Source: Achromobacter spanius (lineage in GTDB: Bacteria > Pseudomonadota > Gammaproteobacteria > Burkholderiales > Burkholderiaceae_B). Taken from it: DNA of 64,000 nucleotides. The DNA lies in the NCBI RefSeq assembly GCF_003994415.1, contig NZ_CP034689.1, forward strand, positions 4,278,001 through 4,342,000, in the 5' to 3' direction. The position numbers and the translations under genes were made by a program. Shown here in pieces: positions 17,310-25,643 of the stretch. How positions within the stretch are numbered: the first letter of the stretch is position 1; each line of letters starts with the position of its first letter. The notes beneath the pieces were generated by a model. The model searched no databases. It was not told the origin of the DNA and saw nothing but the letters and a program-made list of their open reading frames with translations.

Positions 17310-17546
17310 TCAAAGGTCTTCGTCTTCCGCCGCCTTGGGCATCAGGTAGGCCGTGAGCGTGCTGGACATACCCGCCATCACCCACAGCACGAAGAACGAC
17401 ACCGTATAAAAGCCCATGCGTCCCGTGGGCACGTACCCGAAGATCGCCACATCCAAGGGGTCAATCAGCGCGAATATCAGCGCGCTGCCTATCCCGGCCG
17501 CCATGAACGACGGCCACAGAATCCACATCAATGCACGCAGGCCCAT
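17310..17546 (-). CDS. Small two-helix membrane protein at the end of the cco operon
   Basis: A 78-residue protein with two hydrophobic helices (about residues 4-30 and 43-66) and an acidic C-terminus (PKAAEDEDL). GGGAG precedes the ATG. It lies 15 bp after the FixH-like gene on the same strand, so it is cotranscribed with the oxidase maturation genes. I do not recognise a family; a role in cbb3 assembly is guilt by association only. Confidence 0.7.
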   Translation of the reverse strand: MGLRALMWILWPSFMAAGIGSALIFALIDPLDVAIFGYVPTGRMGFYTVSFFVLWVMAGMSSTLTAYLMPKAAEDEDL

Positions 17547-17561
17547 CTGTGCTCTCCCTGC

Positions 17562-17798
17562 TCAAGGCTTGGCTTGCGCGGCGCCCGCGCCCTCGCTTGC
17601 CTGGGGTACGGCCTGCTCAATGACCAGGCCGCGCTTGACCACGCCGTCCTGGATAGGCTCGTGGATGAAGTTGCTGTAGGCGAAGTAGATCGTGATGAAG
17701 CATCCGACCATGGCTGCGAACGGGCCAGCCATCAGGATCCAGGGCCAGGGTTCCCGATACCAGGGCTTGGGGGTCGGGGCATGTTGAGCAAGTGTCAT
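17562..17798 (-). CDS. fixH: FixH-like cbb3 oxidase accessory protein
   Basis: A 78-residue single-pass membrane protein. It has the FixH pattern KPWYREPWPWILMAGP at the start of the transmembrane helix, a short ITIYFAYSN exit, and a polar DGVVKRGLVIEQ segment corresponding to the YYKEGL region of longer FixH proteins. It is shorter than classical FixH (about 150-170 residues) because the periplasmic domain is largely absent. It follows ccoG by 18 bp. In the family FixH/CcoH cooperates with CcoG, CcoI and CcoS in copper delivery to, or stability of, cbb3 oxidase. Confidence 0.75.
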   Translation of the reverse strand: MTLAQHAPTPKPWYREPWPWILMAGPFAAMVGCFITIYFAYSNFIHEPIQDGVVKRGLVIEQAVPQASEGAGAAQAKP

Positions 17799-17816
17799 GA
17801 GCAGTCCTTGGCAGGC

Positions 17817-19307
17817 TTAGTCGGGTACGTAGAAACTGGCGGCCTCATCGGTATGGATGGAGCGGTTTTCGCCGTCGTGGCCGCGCGCGCGCAGCGTGAT
17901 GGGGTGGGCGCCGGGTTCAGCGCCCGCGGGCGCGCGGATCACCATGGGCACCAGCTTGTTGGCGGCGGCCGGCACCTCGACCGTGTCCGACCCCTGACGC
18001 CCGGCCATCACTTGCAGCCCGGGCATGCCGTCGGCCGACAGACGCAACTGCATGGCGCTGTCCGACGTGTTGATGATCTGCAGGCGGTAGACGTTTTCGA
18101 TCTGGCCGCCCGCCACTTCGCGCCCCAGCGCGCCCCGGTCGCGGATGACGTCCACCCGCAAGGGGTTGCGCATCGCCAACGAGGCAACAAACGCCACGAC
18201 CAGAATCAGGATCAGCGTGCCGTAGATCAGCACACGCGGGCGCAGCAGATGCGACCGCGCGCTCTGGCTGCTCAGGCCGTCCTGCATGGCGCGGTCCGAC
18301 GTGTAGCGGATCAGGCCGGGTTCGTACTGCATCTTGTCCATGACTTGTTCGCAGGCGTCGATACAGGCGCCGCAGCCAATGCACATGTATTGCAGGCCGT
18401 CGCGGATGTCGATACCCGTGGGGCAGACTTGCACGCACAGGCTGCAATCCACGCAATCGCCCAGGCCAGCCGCCTTGTGATCGACTTTGCGCGAACGCCC
18501 GCCGCGCGGGTCGCCCCGGCGCTTGTCATAGGTGACGACGAAGGTGTCCGGGTCCACCATGACGCTCTGGAAGCGGGCATAGGGGCACATGTACTTGCAC
18601 ACCGATTCGCGCATGAAGCCGGCGTTGCCCCAAGTGGCGAAGCCGTAGAACAGCATCCAGAACCATTGCCACGGGCCCAGTTGCAGCGTGAACAGTTCAT
18701 GGCCCAGTTCGCGAATGGGCGCGAAGTAGCCGATGAAGGTGGACCCCGTCCACCAGGCCAGCGCGATCCATAAGAAGTGCTTGGTGATTTTCAGGCGCGC
18801 CTTGCGCAGGCTCCACGGCGACTCGTCCAGGCGGATGCGCGCAATGCGGTCGCCTTCGACCTTGCGCTCGATCCACATGAAGATTTCGGTGTAGACGGTT
18901 TGCGGACAGGCGTAGCCGCAGAACAAGCGGCCGGCCACGGCAGTGAAGAGGAACAGCGCCAGCGCCGAGATCACCAGCAGCACGGCCAGGTACACGACGT
19001 CTTGCGGCCACAGCACCAGGCCGAACAGATAGAACTTGCGCGCGCCCAGATCGAACAGCACGGCTTGGCGGCCGTTCCATTGCAGCCAGGGCAAACCGTA
19101 GAAGATGAGCTGGGTGATGAATACGAACGCGATGCGCCAGCGGGCGAAGATGCCACTGACAGAGCGCGGATAGATCTTGCTGCGCACGCCTGCCAACGTC
19201 TGCTCCAGGGTTTCAGCCCCCGGGCGTGGCGGCCGGGTGTGCGGGCGCCAGGGCGGCGGCTCGCCGCCAGGCGGCGTGCCCACGCTTGCGGTTGACCCAT
19301 CATCCAT
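17817..19307 (-). CDS. ccoG: Cytochrome c oxidase accessory protein CcoG (RdxA/FixG)
   Basis: A 496-residue membrane ferredoxin with several transmembrane helices, including the VAGRLFCGYACPQTVYTE and ESVCKYMCPYARFQSVM cysteine clusters. Two 4Fe-4S ferredoxin motifs follow (CVDCSLCVQVCPTGIDI and CIGCGACIDACEQVMDKM), then a C-terminal periplasmic Ig-like domain ending EAASFYVPD. CcoG acts in copper handling (Cu2+ reduction) for cbb3 oxidase assembly. GGAG lies 6 bases before the ATG at 19307, and the gene sits 78 bp after ccoP in the same orientation. Confidence 0.95.
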   Translation of the reverse strand: MDDGSTASVGTPPGGEPPPWRPHTRPPRPGAETLEQTLAGVRSKIYPRSVSGIFARWRIAFVFITQLIFYGLPWLQWNGRQAVLFDLGARKFYLFGLVLWPQDVVYLAVLLVISALALFLFTAVAGRLFCGYACPQTVYTEIFMWIERKVEGDRIARIRLDESPWSLRKARLKITKHFLWIALAWWTGSTFIGYFAPIRELGHELFTLQLGPWQWFWMLFYGFATWGNAGFMRESVCKYMCPYARFQSVMVDPDTFVVTYDKRRGDPRGGRSRKVDHKAAGLGDCVDCSLCVQVCPTGIDIRDGLQYMCIGCGACIDACEQVMDKMQYEPGLIRYTSDRAMQDGLSSQSARSHLLRPRVLIYGTLILILVVAFVASLAMRNPLRVDVIRDRGALGREVAGGQIENVYRLQIINTSDSAMQLRLSADGMPGLQVMAGRQGSDTVEVPAAANKLVPMVIRAPAGAEPGAHPITLRARGHDGENRSIHTDEAASFYVPD

Positions 19308-19385
19308 ATGCTGCTCCGTACGGTAAATCCGATGATGTGGGGTTGGCCGTGCGTGGCCCGCCCCACCTAAGCGCCACTGGCCGGC

Positions 19386-20375
19386 TTACTTGGCCAGGGG
19401 CGCGGTGCCAACAGCCGCGGTGTTGATCGCCGCGGTGTCGACCGCTTGCGCTGCTCCCGCACCTTCCGGCTTGTTCGACAGGCCCCACACCCAGGCCGTC
19501 AACACCTTGATCTGTTCAGGGTTCAGGATGTGTTCGTGCGCGGGCATGCGGTTGTCGCGGCCGTCCAGGATGGTCTTCACGATAGAGGCTTCCGAAGACC
19601 CGTACAGCCACACGTCGTCCGTCAGGTTGGGCGCGCCCATCAACTGATTGCCCTTACCGTCCACGCCGTGGCACGCCACACAGAAGTTGCCAAACTCGCG
19701 CTTGCCGCGAAACACGCGGATGGGGTCCGCCGTCAGCCCCGACAGCGAACGCACGTACTGCGCGATGTCGCCCGCCGCCTTCGCATCGATGGCGGACTTC
19801 CAGGGCGGCATCACGCCGTGGCGGCCTTCCTTGATGGTCTTCATGATGACTTCCGGCGAACCGCCATGCAGCCAGTCGCCATCGGTCAGGTTGGGAAAGC
19901 TGGGGCCGCCCTTGGCGTCCGAGCCATGGCATTGCGCGCAGTTGTTCAGGAACAGGCGCTGGCCGATTTCGCGGGCGCCCGCGTCCTGTGCGATCTGCGG
20001 CACGGTCATGGTTTCAAAACGCGCGTAGATGGGGCGCACGGCATCGGCCATCTTGGCCTGGTGCCGCGCCACCTCTTCCGTGCTGCTGTAGCCCAGTTGG
20101 CCCTTGTACGAGCCCAGGCCCGGCATGAAGAACAGATAGCCCAGCGCGAACAGGCAGGCCAGCAGGTACATCCACGTCCACCAGGTGGGAACGGGATTGT
20201 TCAGTTCGGTCAGGTCGCCGTCCCAGACGTGGCCGGTGTCTTCCACCTGCCCGGCGGCCGGCTTGGCGCCCAGCCAGCGGCGCTGCGTGTACAGCAGCCA
20301 CACGCACCAGAGCACGCCGCCCACGGCGACCACCGAAATGAAAATCCCCCAGAAGCCATTGACGAAATCGCTCAT
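19386..20375 (-). CDS. ccoP: cbb3 oxidase dihaem subunit CcoP
   Basis: A 329-residue subunit with two N-terminal helices (residues about 5-28 and 65-85) flanking the conserved NNPVPTWWTWMYLLAC. Two c-type haem motifs follow, CAQCHG and CVACHG, each in a cytochrome c domain with a distal Met region (GVMPPWK; DNRMPAHE). It passes electrons from cytochrome c to CcoO/CcoN. An Ala/Thr-rich tail ends the protein. The start overlaps the ccoQ stop by 4 bp (ATGA). Confidence 0.96.
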   Translation of the reverse strand: MSDFVNGFWGIFISVVAVGGVLWCVWLLYTQRRWLGAKPAAGQVEDTGHVWDGDLTELNNPVPTWWTWMYLLACLFALGYLFFMPGLGSYKGQLGYSSTEEVARHQAKMADAVRPIYARFETMTVPQIAQDAGAREIGQRLFLNNCAQCHGSDAKGGPSFPNLTDGDWLHGGSPEVIMKTIKEGRHGVMPPWKSAIDAKAAGDIAQYVRSLSGLTADPIRVFRGKREFGNFCVACHGVDGKGNQLMGAPNLTDDVWLYGSSEASIVKTILDGRDNRMPAHEHILNPEQIKVLTAWVWGLSNKPEGAGAAQAVDTAAINTAAVGTAPLAK

Positions 20376-20548
20376 GATCGATTCGCTCCATCTTGTTGTG
20401 CCTGGCCGAATTCATCGGGCAGGGCGAACGGCAACATGGCCGCGTCGCGGTTGGCGCCCTGGCGGCCGCGCGAGCAGGCCCACCAGACGATGCCGAAAAA
20501 GGTCGCCATGGAAATGGCGGTAACGATTGCGCTCAGATAAGCCACCAT
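20372..20548 (-). CDS. ccoQ: cbb3 oxidase small subunit CcoQ
   Basis: A 58-residue peptide, too short for most ORF thresholds. One hydrophobic helix (AIVTAISMATFFGIVWWAC) is followed by the conserved CSRGRQGANRDAAMLPFALPD tail, here written in two parts as CSRGRQGANRDAAM and LPFALPD. This is the CcoQ/FixQ pattern. It stabilises the CcoNOP complex. It starts 2 bp after the ccoO stop and overlaps ccoP by 4 bp. Confidence 0.93.
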   Translation of the reverse strand: MVAYLSAIVTAISMATFFGIVWWACSRGRQGANRDAAMLPFALPDEFGQAQQDGANRS

Positions 20549-20550
20549 GG

Positions 20551-21315
20551 TCAGCCTCCGGTGGCGGGTTGCGCCGCGGACTGCGCGGTCGGCTCGGCCG
20601 ATTCAGCGCCCTTCTTGGCCTGTTCCGCCTTCGTTGCCTCTTCCGCCTTCTTGGCCTCTTCTGCCTTCTTGGCTTCAGCCGCCTGCTTGGCGAGGCGCAC
20701 ACCCACGCCCAGGCTTTGCAGGTAATCCACCAGCGCGTCCTCTTCCGTCTTGCCTTCGATTGCCTTCGGCGCGGCGGCGATCTGCTCGTCGGTGTAGGGC
20801 ACACCCAGCGTGCGCAAGGCGCGCATGCGCTCGGCCACGTTCTGCCCGGTGATTACCGTCTTTTGCAGCCAGGGATAGGCGGGCATGTTCGATTCCGGCA
20901 CCACCTTGCGCGGGTCGCGCAGGTGAATGCGGTGCCAATCGTCGGAATAGCGTTCGCCCACGCGCGCCAGGTCTGGCCCGGTGCGCTTGGAGCCCCACAG
21001 GAACGGATGGTCGAAGACCGATTCCGCCGCCGTCGAATACGAGCCGTAGCGTTGCACTTCGGCGGCCAGCACGCGCACCTGCTGCGAGTGGCAGCCCACG
21101 CAGCCTTCGCGGATGTACACGTCGCGCCCCATCAGCCGCAGCGGGCTGTAGGGTTCGACGCCCGCCACGGGCTGGGTGGTGCTGTGCTGGAAGAACAGCG
21201 GAATGATCTGAACCAGGCCCGCGAAGGACACCACCAGGATGCTGGCGATGATCATCCAGCCGATGTTCTTCTCAAGCGTCTGGTGAGAAAAGAAGCCAGT
21301 TTTATTGTTGGCCAT
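20551..21315 (-). CDS. ccoO: cbb3 oxidase monohaem subunit CcoO with a TolA-like tail
   Basis: A 254-residue membrane-anchored cytochrome c. It has an N-terminal helix (IGWMIIASILVVSFAGLVQI), haem motif CVGCHSQQVRVL, the conserved PFLWGSKRTGPDLARVG and LRDPRKVVPESNMPAYPWL with the axial Met. It is longer than typical CcoO (about 200-215 residues) because of a C-terminal Ala/Lys/Glu-rich extension of about 40 residues (KKAEEAKKAEEATKAEQAKK) that looks like a short TolA-type helix. The start at MANNKTGF was chosen from family conservation. Confidence 0.95.
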   Translation of the reverse strand: MANNKTGFFSHQTLEKNIGWMIIASILVVSFAGLVQIIPLFFQHSTTQPVAGVEPYSPLRLMGRDVYIREGCVGCHSQQVRVLAAEVQRYGSYSTAAESVFDHPFLWGSKRTGPDLARVGERYSDDWHRIHLRDPRKVVPESNMPAYPWLQKTVITGQNVAERMRALRTLGVPYTDEQIAAAPKAIEGKTEEDALVDYLQSLGVGVRLAKQAAEAKKAEEAKKAEEATKAEQAKKGAESAEPTAQSAAQPATGG

Positions 21316-21325
21316 GATGTCCTCG

Positions 21326-22831
21326 TCAAGCAGTGGCCGGCACGGCGGGCGCGGCGGGCACGTCGGTCGCTGCGACCGGCGGGCGGGCGGCATGGGGGTC
21401 GTCTTCGGGAATGGCGGGGTTGACCGGCAGCGCACCGCGCACCGTCATCCACACGTTCCAGGCCATGACGAACACGCCCGACAGGAACAGCGCGCCGCCC
21501 AGCAAACGGATCAGGTAGTACGGCACGCGCGTCTTCAGTTCTTCAACGAAGCTGTAGACCAGGGTGCCGTCGCCGGCGGTGTCGCGCCACATCAGACCCT
21601 GCTGCACGCCGGCAATCCACATGGCGGCGATGTACAGCACCACGCCGATGGTGGCGATCCAGAAGTGCAGTTCGATGGCCTTCACGCTGTACATCTTTTC
21701 GCGGCCATACAGGCGCGGGATCAGGTAGTAGAGCGAGCCGAAGGAAATCATCGCCACCCAACCCAGCGCGCCGGAATGCACGTGGCCGATGGTCCAGTCC
21801 GTGTAGTGCGACAGCGAATTGACCGTGCGGATCGACATCATCGACCCTTCAAACGTGGACATGCCGTAGAACGACAGCGCGGTGACCATGAACTTCAGGA
21901 TCGGGTCGGTGCGCAGCTTGTACCAGGCGCCTTGCAGCGTCATGATGCCGTTGATCATCCCGCCCCAGGACGGCGCCAGCAGAATCAGCGAAAACGTCAT
22001 GCCCAGCGATTGCGTCCAGTCAGGCAGCGACGTGTACAGCAGGTGGTGCGGACCCGCCCACATGTACGTGAAGGCCAGTGCCCAGAAGTGCACGATGGAC
22101 AGACGGTACGAATAGATCGGGCGGCCGGCCTGCTTAGGCACGAAGTAATACATCATGCCCAGGAAGCTGGTGGTCAGGAAAAAGCCCACCGCGTTATGGC
22201 CGTACCACCACTGCACCATGGCGTCCTGCACGCCGGCGTAAGCCGAGTACGACTTCCACATCGACACCGGCATTTCAATGTTGTTGAAGATGTGCAGGAT
22301 GGCGATGGTGAGGATGTACGAGCCGAAGAACCAGTTGGCCACGTAGATGTGCTTGGACCGGCGCTTGACGATGGTGCCGAAGAACACGATGGCGTAGGCC
22401 ACCCAGACCAAGGTGATCAGGATGTCGATGGGCCATTCGAGTTCAGCGTATTCCTTGCTGCTGGTGAAGCCCATCGGCAAGGTGATGGCGGCGGCCACGA
22501 TGACGATCTGCCAGCCCCAGAACGTGAAGGCGGCAAGCTTGTCGCAGAACAGCCGCGCCTGACAGGTGCGCTGGACGACGTAGTACGACGTCGTGAACAA
22601 CGCGCTACCGCCAAAGGCGAAAATCACCGCGTTGGTGTGCAGCGGGCGCAGACGGCCGTAGCTGAGCCATGCGGTATCGAAATTCAACTGTGGCCAAATC
22701 AGCTGCGCGGCGATAAAAACGCCCACAGCCATGCCGACAATGGCCCAAACCACCGTCATGAGCGCGAACTGCCTCACGATCTTGTAGTTGAAGGTGTCGG
22801 CCTTGCTTGCGATTGCGGCGCAATCGTTCAT
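21326..22831 (-). CDS. ccoN: cbb3 oxidase catalytic subunit CcoN
   Basis: A 501-residue haem-copper oxidase subunit I with about 12 helices. The haem b ligand is in LRPLHTNAVIFAFGGSA, CuB ligands in MVQWWYGHNAVGFF and WAGPHHLLYTSLPDW, and the haem b/b3 pair in TDWTIGHVHSGALGW. The C-terminus is an Ala/Pro-rich tail. It reduces O2 at high affinity and pumps protons. The start MNDCAAI has GGAAGGG 3-9 bases upstream. An ANR/FNR box lies 67 bp before the start. It heads the operon ccoN-ccoO-ccoQ-ccoP-ccoG-fixH-small membrane protein. Confidence 0.96.
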   Translation of the reverse strand: MNDCAAIASKADTFNYKIVRQFALMTVVWAIVGMAVGVFIAAQLIWPQLNFDTAWLSYGRLRPLHTNAVIFAFGGSALFTTSYYVVQRTCQARLFCDKLAAFTFWGWQIVIVAAAITLPMGFTSSKEYAELEWPIDILITLVWVAYAIVFFGTIVKRRSKHIYVANWFFGSYILTIAILHIFNNIEMPVSMWKSYSAYAGVQDAMVQWWYGHNAVGFFLTTSFLGMMYYFVPKQAGRPIYSYRLSIVHFWALAFTYMWAGPHHLLYTSLPDWTQSLGMTFSLILLAPSWGGMINGIMTLQGAWYKLRTDPILKFMVTALSFYGMSTFEGSMMSIRTVNSLSHYTDWTIGHVHSGALGWVAMISFGSLYYLIPRLYGREKMYSVKAIELHFWIATIGVVLYIAAMWIAGVQQGLMWRDTAGDGTLVYSFVEELKTRVPYYLIRLLGGALFLSGVFVMAWNVWMTVRGALPVNPAIPEDDPHAARPPVAATDVPAAPAVPATA

Positions 22832-22897
22832 CACCCTTCCCCCAAAGTAACAAATAGCTCCAGGCTTGAATGATGGGACCGGGTTCAGAAGTCGGCG

Positions 22898-22911
22898 TTG
22901 ATATGGATCAA
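22898..22911 (-). promoter_or_regulatory. ANR/FNR box upstream of ccoN
   Basis: TTGATATGGATCAA is a perfect match to the FNR/ANR consensus TTGAT-N4-ATCAA. Its centre is 73 bp before the ccoN ATG. A class II promoter (site at about -41) would start transcription near 22863, giving a leader of about 30 nt. Low-oxygen induction of the oxidase is expected from the family. Confidence 0.85.
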
Positions 22912-22968
22912 GCGCGCGTGGGGCAGCAAGGGAACGCGGCAACGCCGCAACGCATCAGCAAGGGTTTG

Positions 22969-23139
22969 TTATGAATTAGCGCCGCGGCCAGCGCGGCCGC
23001 TGTCGTCATCGCGCAGGATCGCCGTGCCGGCGCTGTCGGTATCGTCGTACTGGCCGTTGAACACGGCCCACCAGAGCGATACGCCGATGGCCAGCACGAA
23101 CAGCAGCGACAGGGGCAGCAACAAGTACAGGATGGTCAT
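22969..23139 (-). CDS. ccoS: cbb3 oxidase maturation protein CcoS
   Basis: A 56-residue single-pass membrane protein, MTILYLLLPLSLLFVLAIG then VSLWWAVFNGQYDDTD, the canonical CcoS signature with the conserved Q(Y/F)(D/E)D just after the helix. CcoS is needed for haem/copper cofactor insertion into cbb3 oxidase. Its ATG overlaps the stop of the CcoI-like gene by 4 bp, so the two are translationally coupled. The gene ends 58 bp before the ANR box of ccoN. Confidence 0.92.
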   Translation of the reverse strand: MTILYLLLPLSLLFVLAIGVSLWWAVFNGQYDDTDSAGTAILRDDDSGRAGRGANS

Positions 23140-24125
23140 TGCGCAGTTTCCATCCTGGCTGCTTCCAACGCGCCCACGGGGGCAGCACCGCCGGACCAGT
23201 CGCGGCGGCACAGGCGCCACGAGTTATAGGCCACCGCCAACGACGACACCAGCATCGTGATGGCGGCCAGCCAGGGCTGCACCCAACCCATCAACGCCAG
23301 CGGCGTCATCAGCAGATGCCAGACAAGCGAACCGTACAGGTTCTGCCGCGCCTTGTGACGCGCCTGGCTCAACAGCGCATCCAGCGCGGCGTCGGGCATG
23401 GTGGGATGCGCTGCCAGCGCCGAGTGCGCGGACGCCATCGCCGTGGGCACCGCCATCGACATGGCGCAAGGGCAGCTCATCACCAGCAGCGCCACCATCA
23501 CGGGCAGGCTGTGGGCGGGGTCGATATAGGCCCAGCCAATTGCAGCGGCCAGCGCCAACGCCACCTGCGCCAGAACAAAACGCGACGCCAGGCGATCGGC
23601 GCGCGCACCCAGGTCCAGCCGCTGCGCCTCAACGCGCTGATGACGCAACCCGCCCGCCGCGCCGCCAAACGATTGCCGGGCGCACAGTTCCAGGTAGCGC
23701 GCGGTCAGCAGAAACGCCACGAACATCGTGACGGAATCAAAATAGACTTCGCCGCGCCCCGTCCAGGTGGCGTGCACGCTGGGTATGAACGCGGCCACGA
23801 TGCCCAGCGCCACCGGCACGTCCATGCCGGCGCGGCCTTGGCGCAGGTTGTCGCCGGCATGGCGCCAGATGGGCCAGGCGGAATACAGCACCACGGGAAT
23901 GGTCAGCGCGAAGCTGGCCCAGTTCATCAGCACGATGGCCCAGTCCAGCGTTTCCAGGGCGTCGGCGGGCATGCTGTCGTGGCGCAGGTAGCCGGGCCAG
24001 GCAAACATCATCACCTGCATCATCGCCAGCCAGGCCAGCGACAGGCGCACCAAGGCATGGCGACGCTGCTGGCGGTCGGTATCCGACAGGCAGGACGGGA
24101 CGGCGAAGATCGATTTTGCTCGCAT
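23136..24125 (-). CDS. CcoI-like protein lacking metal-binding, actuator and ATPase domains
   Basis: A 329-residue protein aligning with the membrane part of the copper P-type ATPase CcoI. Residues 21-45 resemble its first helix (LAWLAMMQVMMFAW), 100-146 match GMDVPVALGIVAAF ... GRGEVYFDSVTMFVAFLLTARYLE, and 210-227 keep the copper-site helix VMSCPCAMSMAVPTA. The last two helices end WLAAITMLVSSLAVAYNSWRL. Missing are the N-terminal metal-binding domain, the TGE actuator domain (replaced by about 30 residues, 150-180) and the whole DKTGT/nucleotide region (replaced by about 30 residues, 231-260). It cannot hydrolyse ATP. The frame is clean and coupled to ccoS, so it looks like a maintained, reduced protein. 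The start at 24125 lacks a ribosome site. Confidence 0.85.
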   Translation of the reverse strand: MRAKSIFAVPSCLSDTDRQQRRHALVRLSLAWLAMMQVMMFAWPGYLRHDSMPADALETLDWAIVLMNWASFALTIPVVLYSAWPIWRHAGDNLRQGRAGMDVPVALGIVAAFIPSVHATWTGRGEVYFDSVTMFVAFLLTARYLELCARQSFGGAAGGLRHQRVEAQRLDLGARADRLASRFVLAQVALALAAAIGWAYIDPAHSLPVMVALLVMSCPCAMSMAVPTAMASAHSALAAHPTMPDAALDALLSQARHKARQNLYGSLVWHLLMTPLALMGWVQPWLAAITMLVSSLAVAYNSWRLCRRDWSGGAAPVGALEAARMETAQ

Positions 24126-24159
24126 GCGCCGATGGTAACGAGCGCCCCCGCCCACCGCC

Positions 24160-24173
24160 TTGATCTGGATCAA
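24160..24173 (-). promoter_or_regulatory. ANR/FNR box upstream of the ccoI-like/ccoS pair
   Basis: TTGATCTGGATCAA is a perfect TTGAT-N4-ATCAA box. Its centre is 41 bp before the assigned ATG of the CcoI-like gene, so a class II start would yield a nearly leaderless mRNA, or translation begins a little downstream. It is on the 3' side of bioA and unlikely to affect biotin genes. Confidence 0.8.
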
Positions 24174-24225
24174 GCCGCTTTTTGTTGCGGCTTGCCAGGC
24201 GTGTCCAGCATGTCCAGAGATCGCA

Positions 24226-25494
24226 TCAAGGGCGTTGCAGCCGCAGCACGGCCACCACCGCGCGAATCAACTCGGCCAGATCGTCGCCATCAATCGTCAG
24301 CGCCGGCGTCAGGTACACGACGTTGCCGAAGGGGCGCACCCACACGCCCGCGTCAACCAGCCGGCGCTTCAAGGCTTCGCGGTCGGTGATGCCGTCCAGC
24401 TCCACCACGCCGATGGCGCCTAGCACGCGCACGTCGCGCACCCAGGGCAAGTCGCGGCAGGGTTCCAGGCCGGTTGCCAAGGCCAGCGACAGCGCTTGGG
24501 CCTGCGCCAGCCGGGGTTCGGACTCGAACAGATCCAGCGAGGCATTGGCCGCCGCGCAGGCCAGCGCATTGCCCATGAACGTGGGGCCGTGCATCAGCGC
24601 GTGCGCCGGGTTGTCGGACCAGAAGGCGTCGAACACCCGGTTGCTGGCCACCGTGGCGGCCAGCGGCAGCGTGCCGCCCGTCAGCGCCTTGGACAAGGTG
24701 ATGATGTCGGGCTTGATGCCGGCCTGCTCGAAGGCGAACATGGTGCCGGTGCGCCCGAAGCCGGTGAAGATTTCGTCAAAGATCAGCAAGAGGCCGTGGC
24801 GGTCCGCCAGGCGGCGCAAGCGGCGCAGCACTTCCGGGTCATGCAGCAGCATGCCGCCCGCGCCCTGCACCAGCGGCTCGACAAGAATGCCCGCCAGTTG
24901 CGGCGCGCGCGCTTGCAGGAACTGATCCAGCGCGGCGTAGGCGGCGTCGTCGCGCGGCAGGTCCACGATGTCGTGCTCGGCCAGCATGCCCCGGTACAGG
25001 CTGTGCATGCCCTCGTCGGGGTCGCACACGGCCATGGTGCCGAACGTATCGCCGTGATAGCCGCCGCGAAACGCTACAAAGCGGCTGCGACCGCGCTCGC
25101 CCTGGTTCAGCCAGAACTGCACCGCCATCTTCATGGCGACCTCGACCGCCACCGACCCGGAGTCGGTGTAGAAGACGCGGTCCAGCCCCGGCCCCAGCAA
25201 GCCGGCCAGGCGGCGCGCCAGCGTGAGTGCGGGCTCGTGAGTCAGGCCGCCAAACATCACATGCGGCATGGCATCCAATTGCGCGCGCACGGCCTGGGCG
25301 ATGTGCGGGTGGTTGTAACCGTGACAGGCCGTCCACCAGGACGCCACGCCATCGATCAGGCTGCGCCCGTCCGCCAGTTCCAGCCGGCTGCCTTGGCTGC
25401 GCACCACGGGCAGCGGCGGCGTCACCGTTTTCATTTGGGCATAGGGCAGCCAGATATGGGCTTGGCCCTGGGCCACCCAGTCGGGCGTGTGCAT
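24226..25494 (-). CDS. bioA: Adenosylmethionine-8-amino-7-oxononanoate aminotransferase BioA
   Basis: A 422-residue class III aminotransferase. It makes 7,8-diaminopelargonic acid from KAPA with SAM as amino donor. BioA features visible are WLPYAQMKTVTPPLPVV at the N-terminus, DGVASWWTACHGYNHP, VFYTDSGSVAVEVAMKMAVQ, the PLP pocket LIFDEIFTGFGRTG and the Schiff-base Lys in ITLSKALTGGTLPLAA. The start at MHTPDW has GGAG 7 bases upstream. It is divergent from bioF over 149 bp. Confidence 0.95.
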   Translation of the reverse strand: MHTPDWVAQGQAHIWLPYAQMKTVTPPLPVVRSQGSRLELADGRSLIDGVASWWTACHGYNHPHIAQAVRAQLDAMPHVMFGGLTHEPALTLARRLAGLLGPGLDRVFYTDSGSVAVEVAMKMAVQFWLNQGERGRSRFVAFRGGYHGDTFGTMAVCDPDEGMHSLYRGMLAEHDIVDLPRDDAAYAALDQFLQARAPQLAGILVEPLVQGAGGMLLHDPEVLRRLRRLADRHGLLLIFDEIFTGFGRTGTMFAFEQAGIKPDIITLSKALTGGTLPLAATVASNRVFDAFWSDNPAHALMHGPTFMGNALACAAANASLDLFESEPRLAQAQALSLALATGLEPCRDLPWVRDVRVLGAIGVVELDGITDREALKRRLVDAGVWVRPFGNVVYLTPALTIDGDDLAELIRAVVAVLRLQRP

Positions 25495-25643
25495 GGTTGA
25501 GCTCCGAAAAAACAGGCGCGGTCGCAGGGGCATTCCTGGCGTCCCGGACCCCGGAAAACGCCGTGCGCGCCTCCACTACAATGGCCCGCATTCTACGGCT
25601 TGGCGCAGGCGTTCCCCTTGCCCGGCCGCTGCCGGAACGATTG

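Noticed and set aside
17187..18773. A 528-codon plus-strand frame antisense to ccoG and fixH
   Set aside because: No recognisable domains; the minus strand carries conserved ferredoxin and membrane motifs in frame.
24172..24193. Hairpin AAGCCGC-N8-GCGGCTT after bioA considered as a terminator
   Set aside because: No T-run follows on the bioA strand, and it overlaps the ANR/FNR box.
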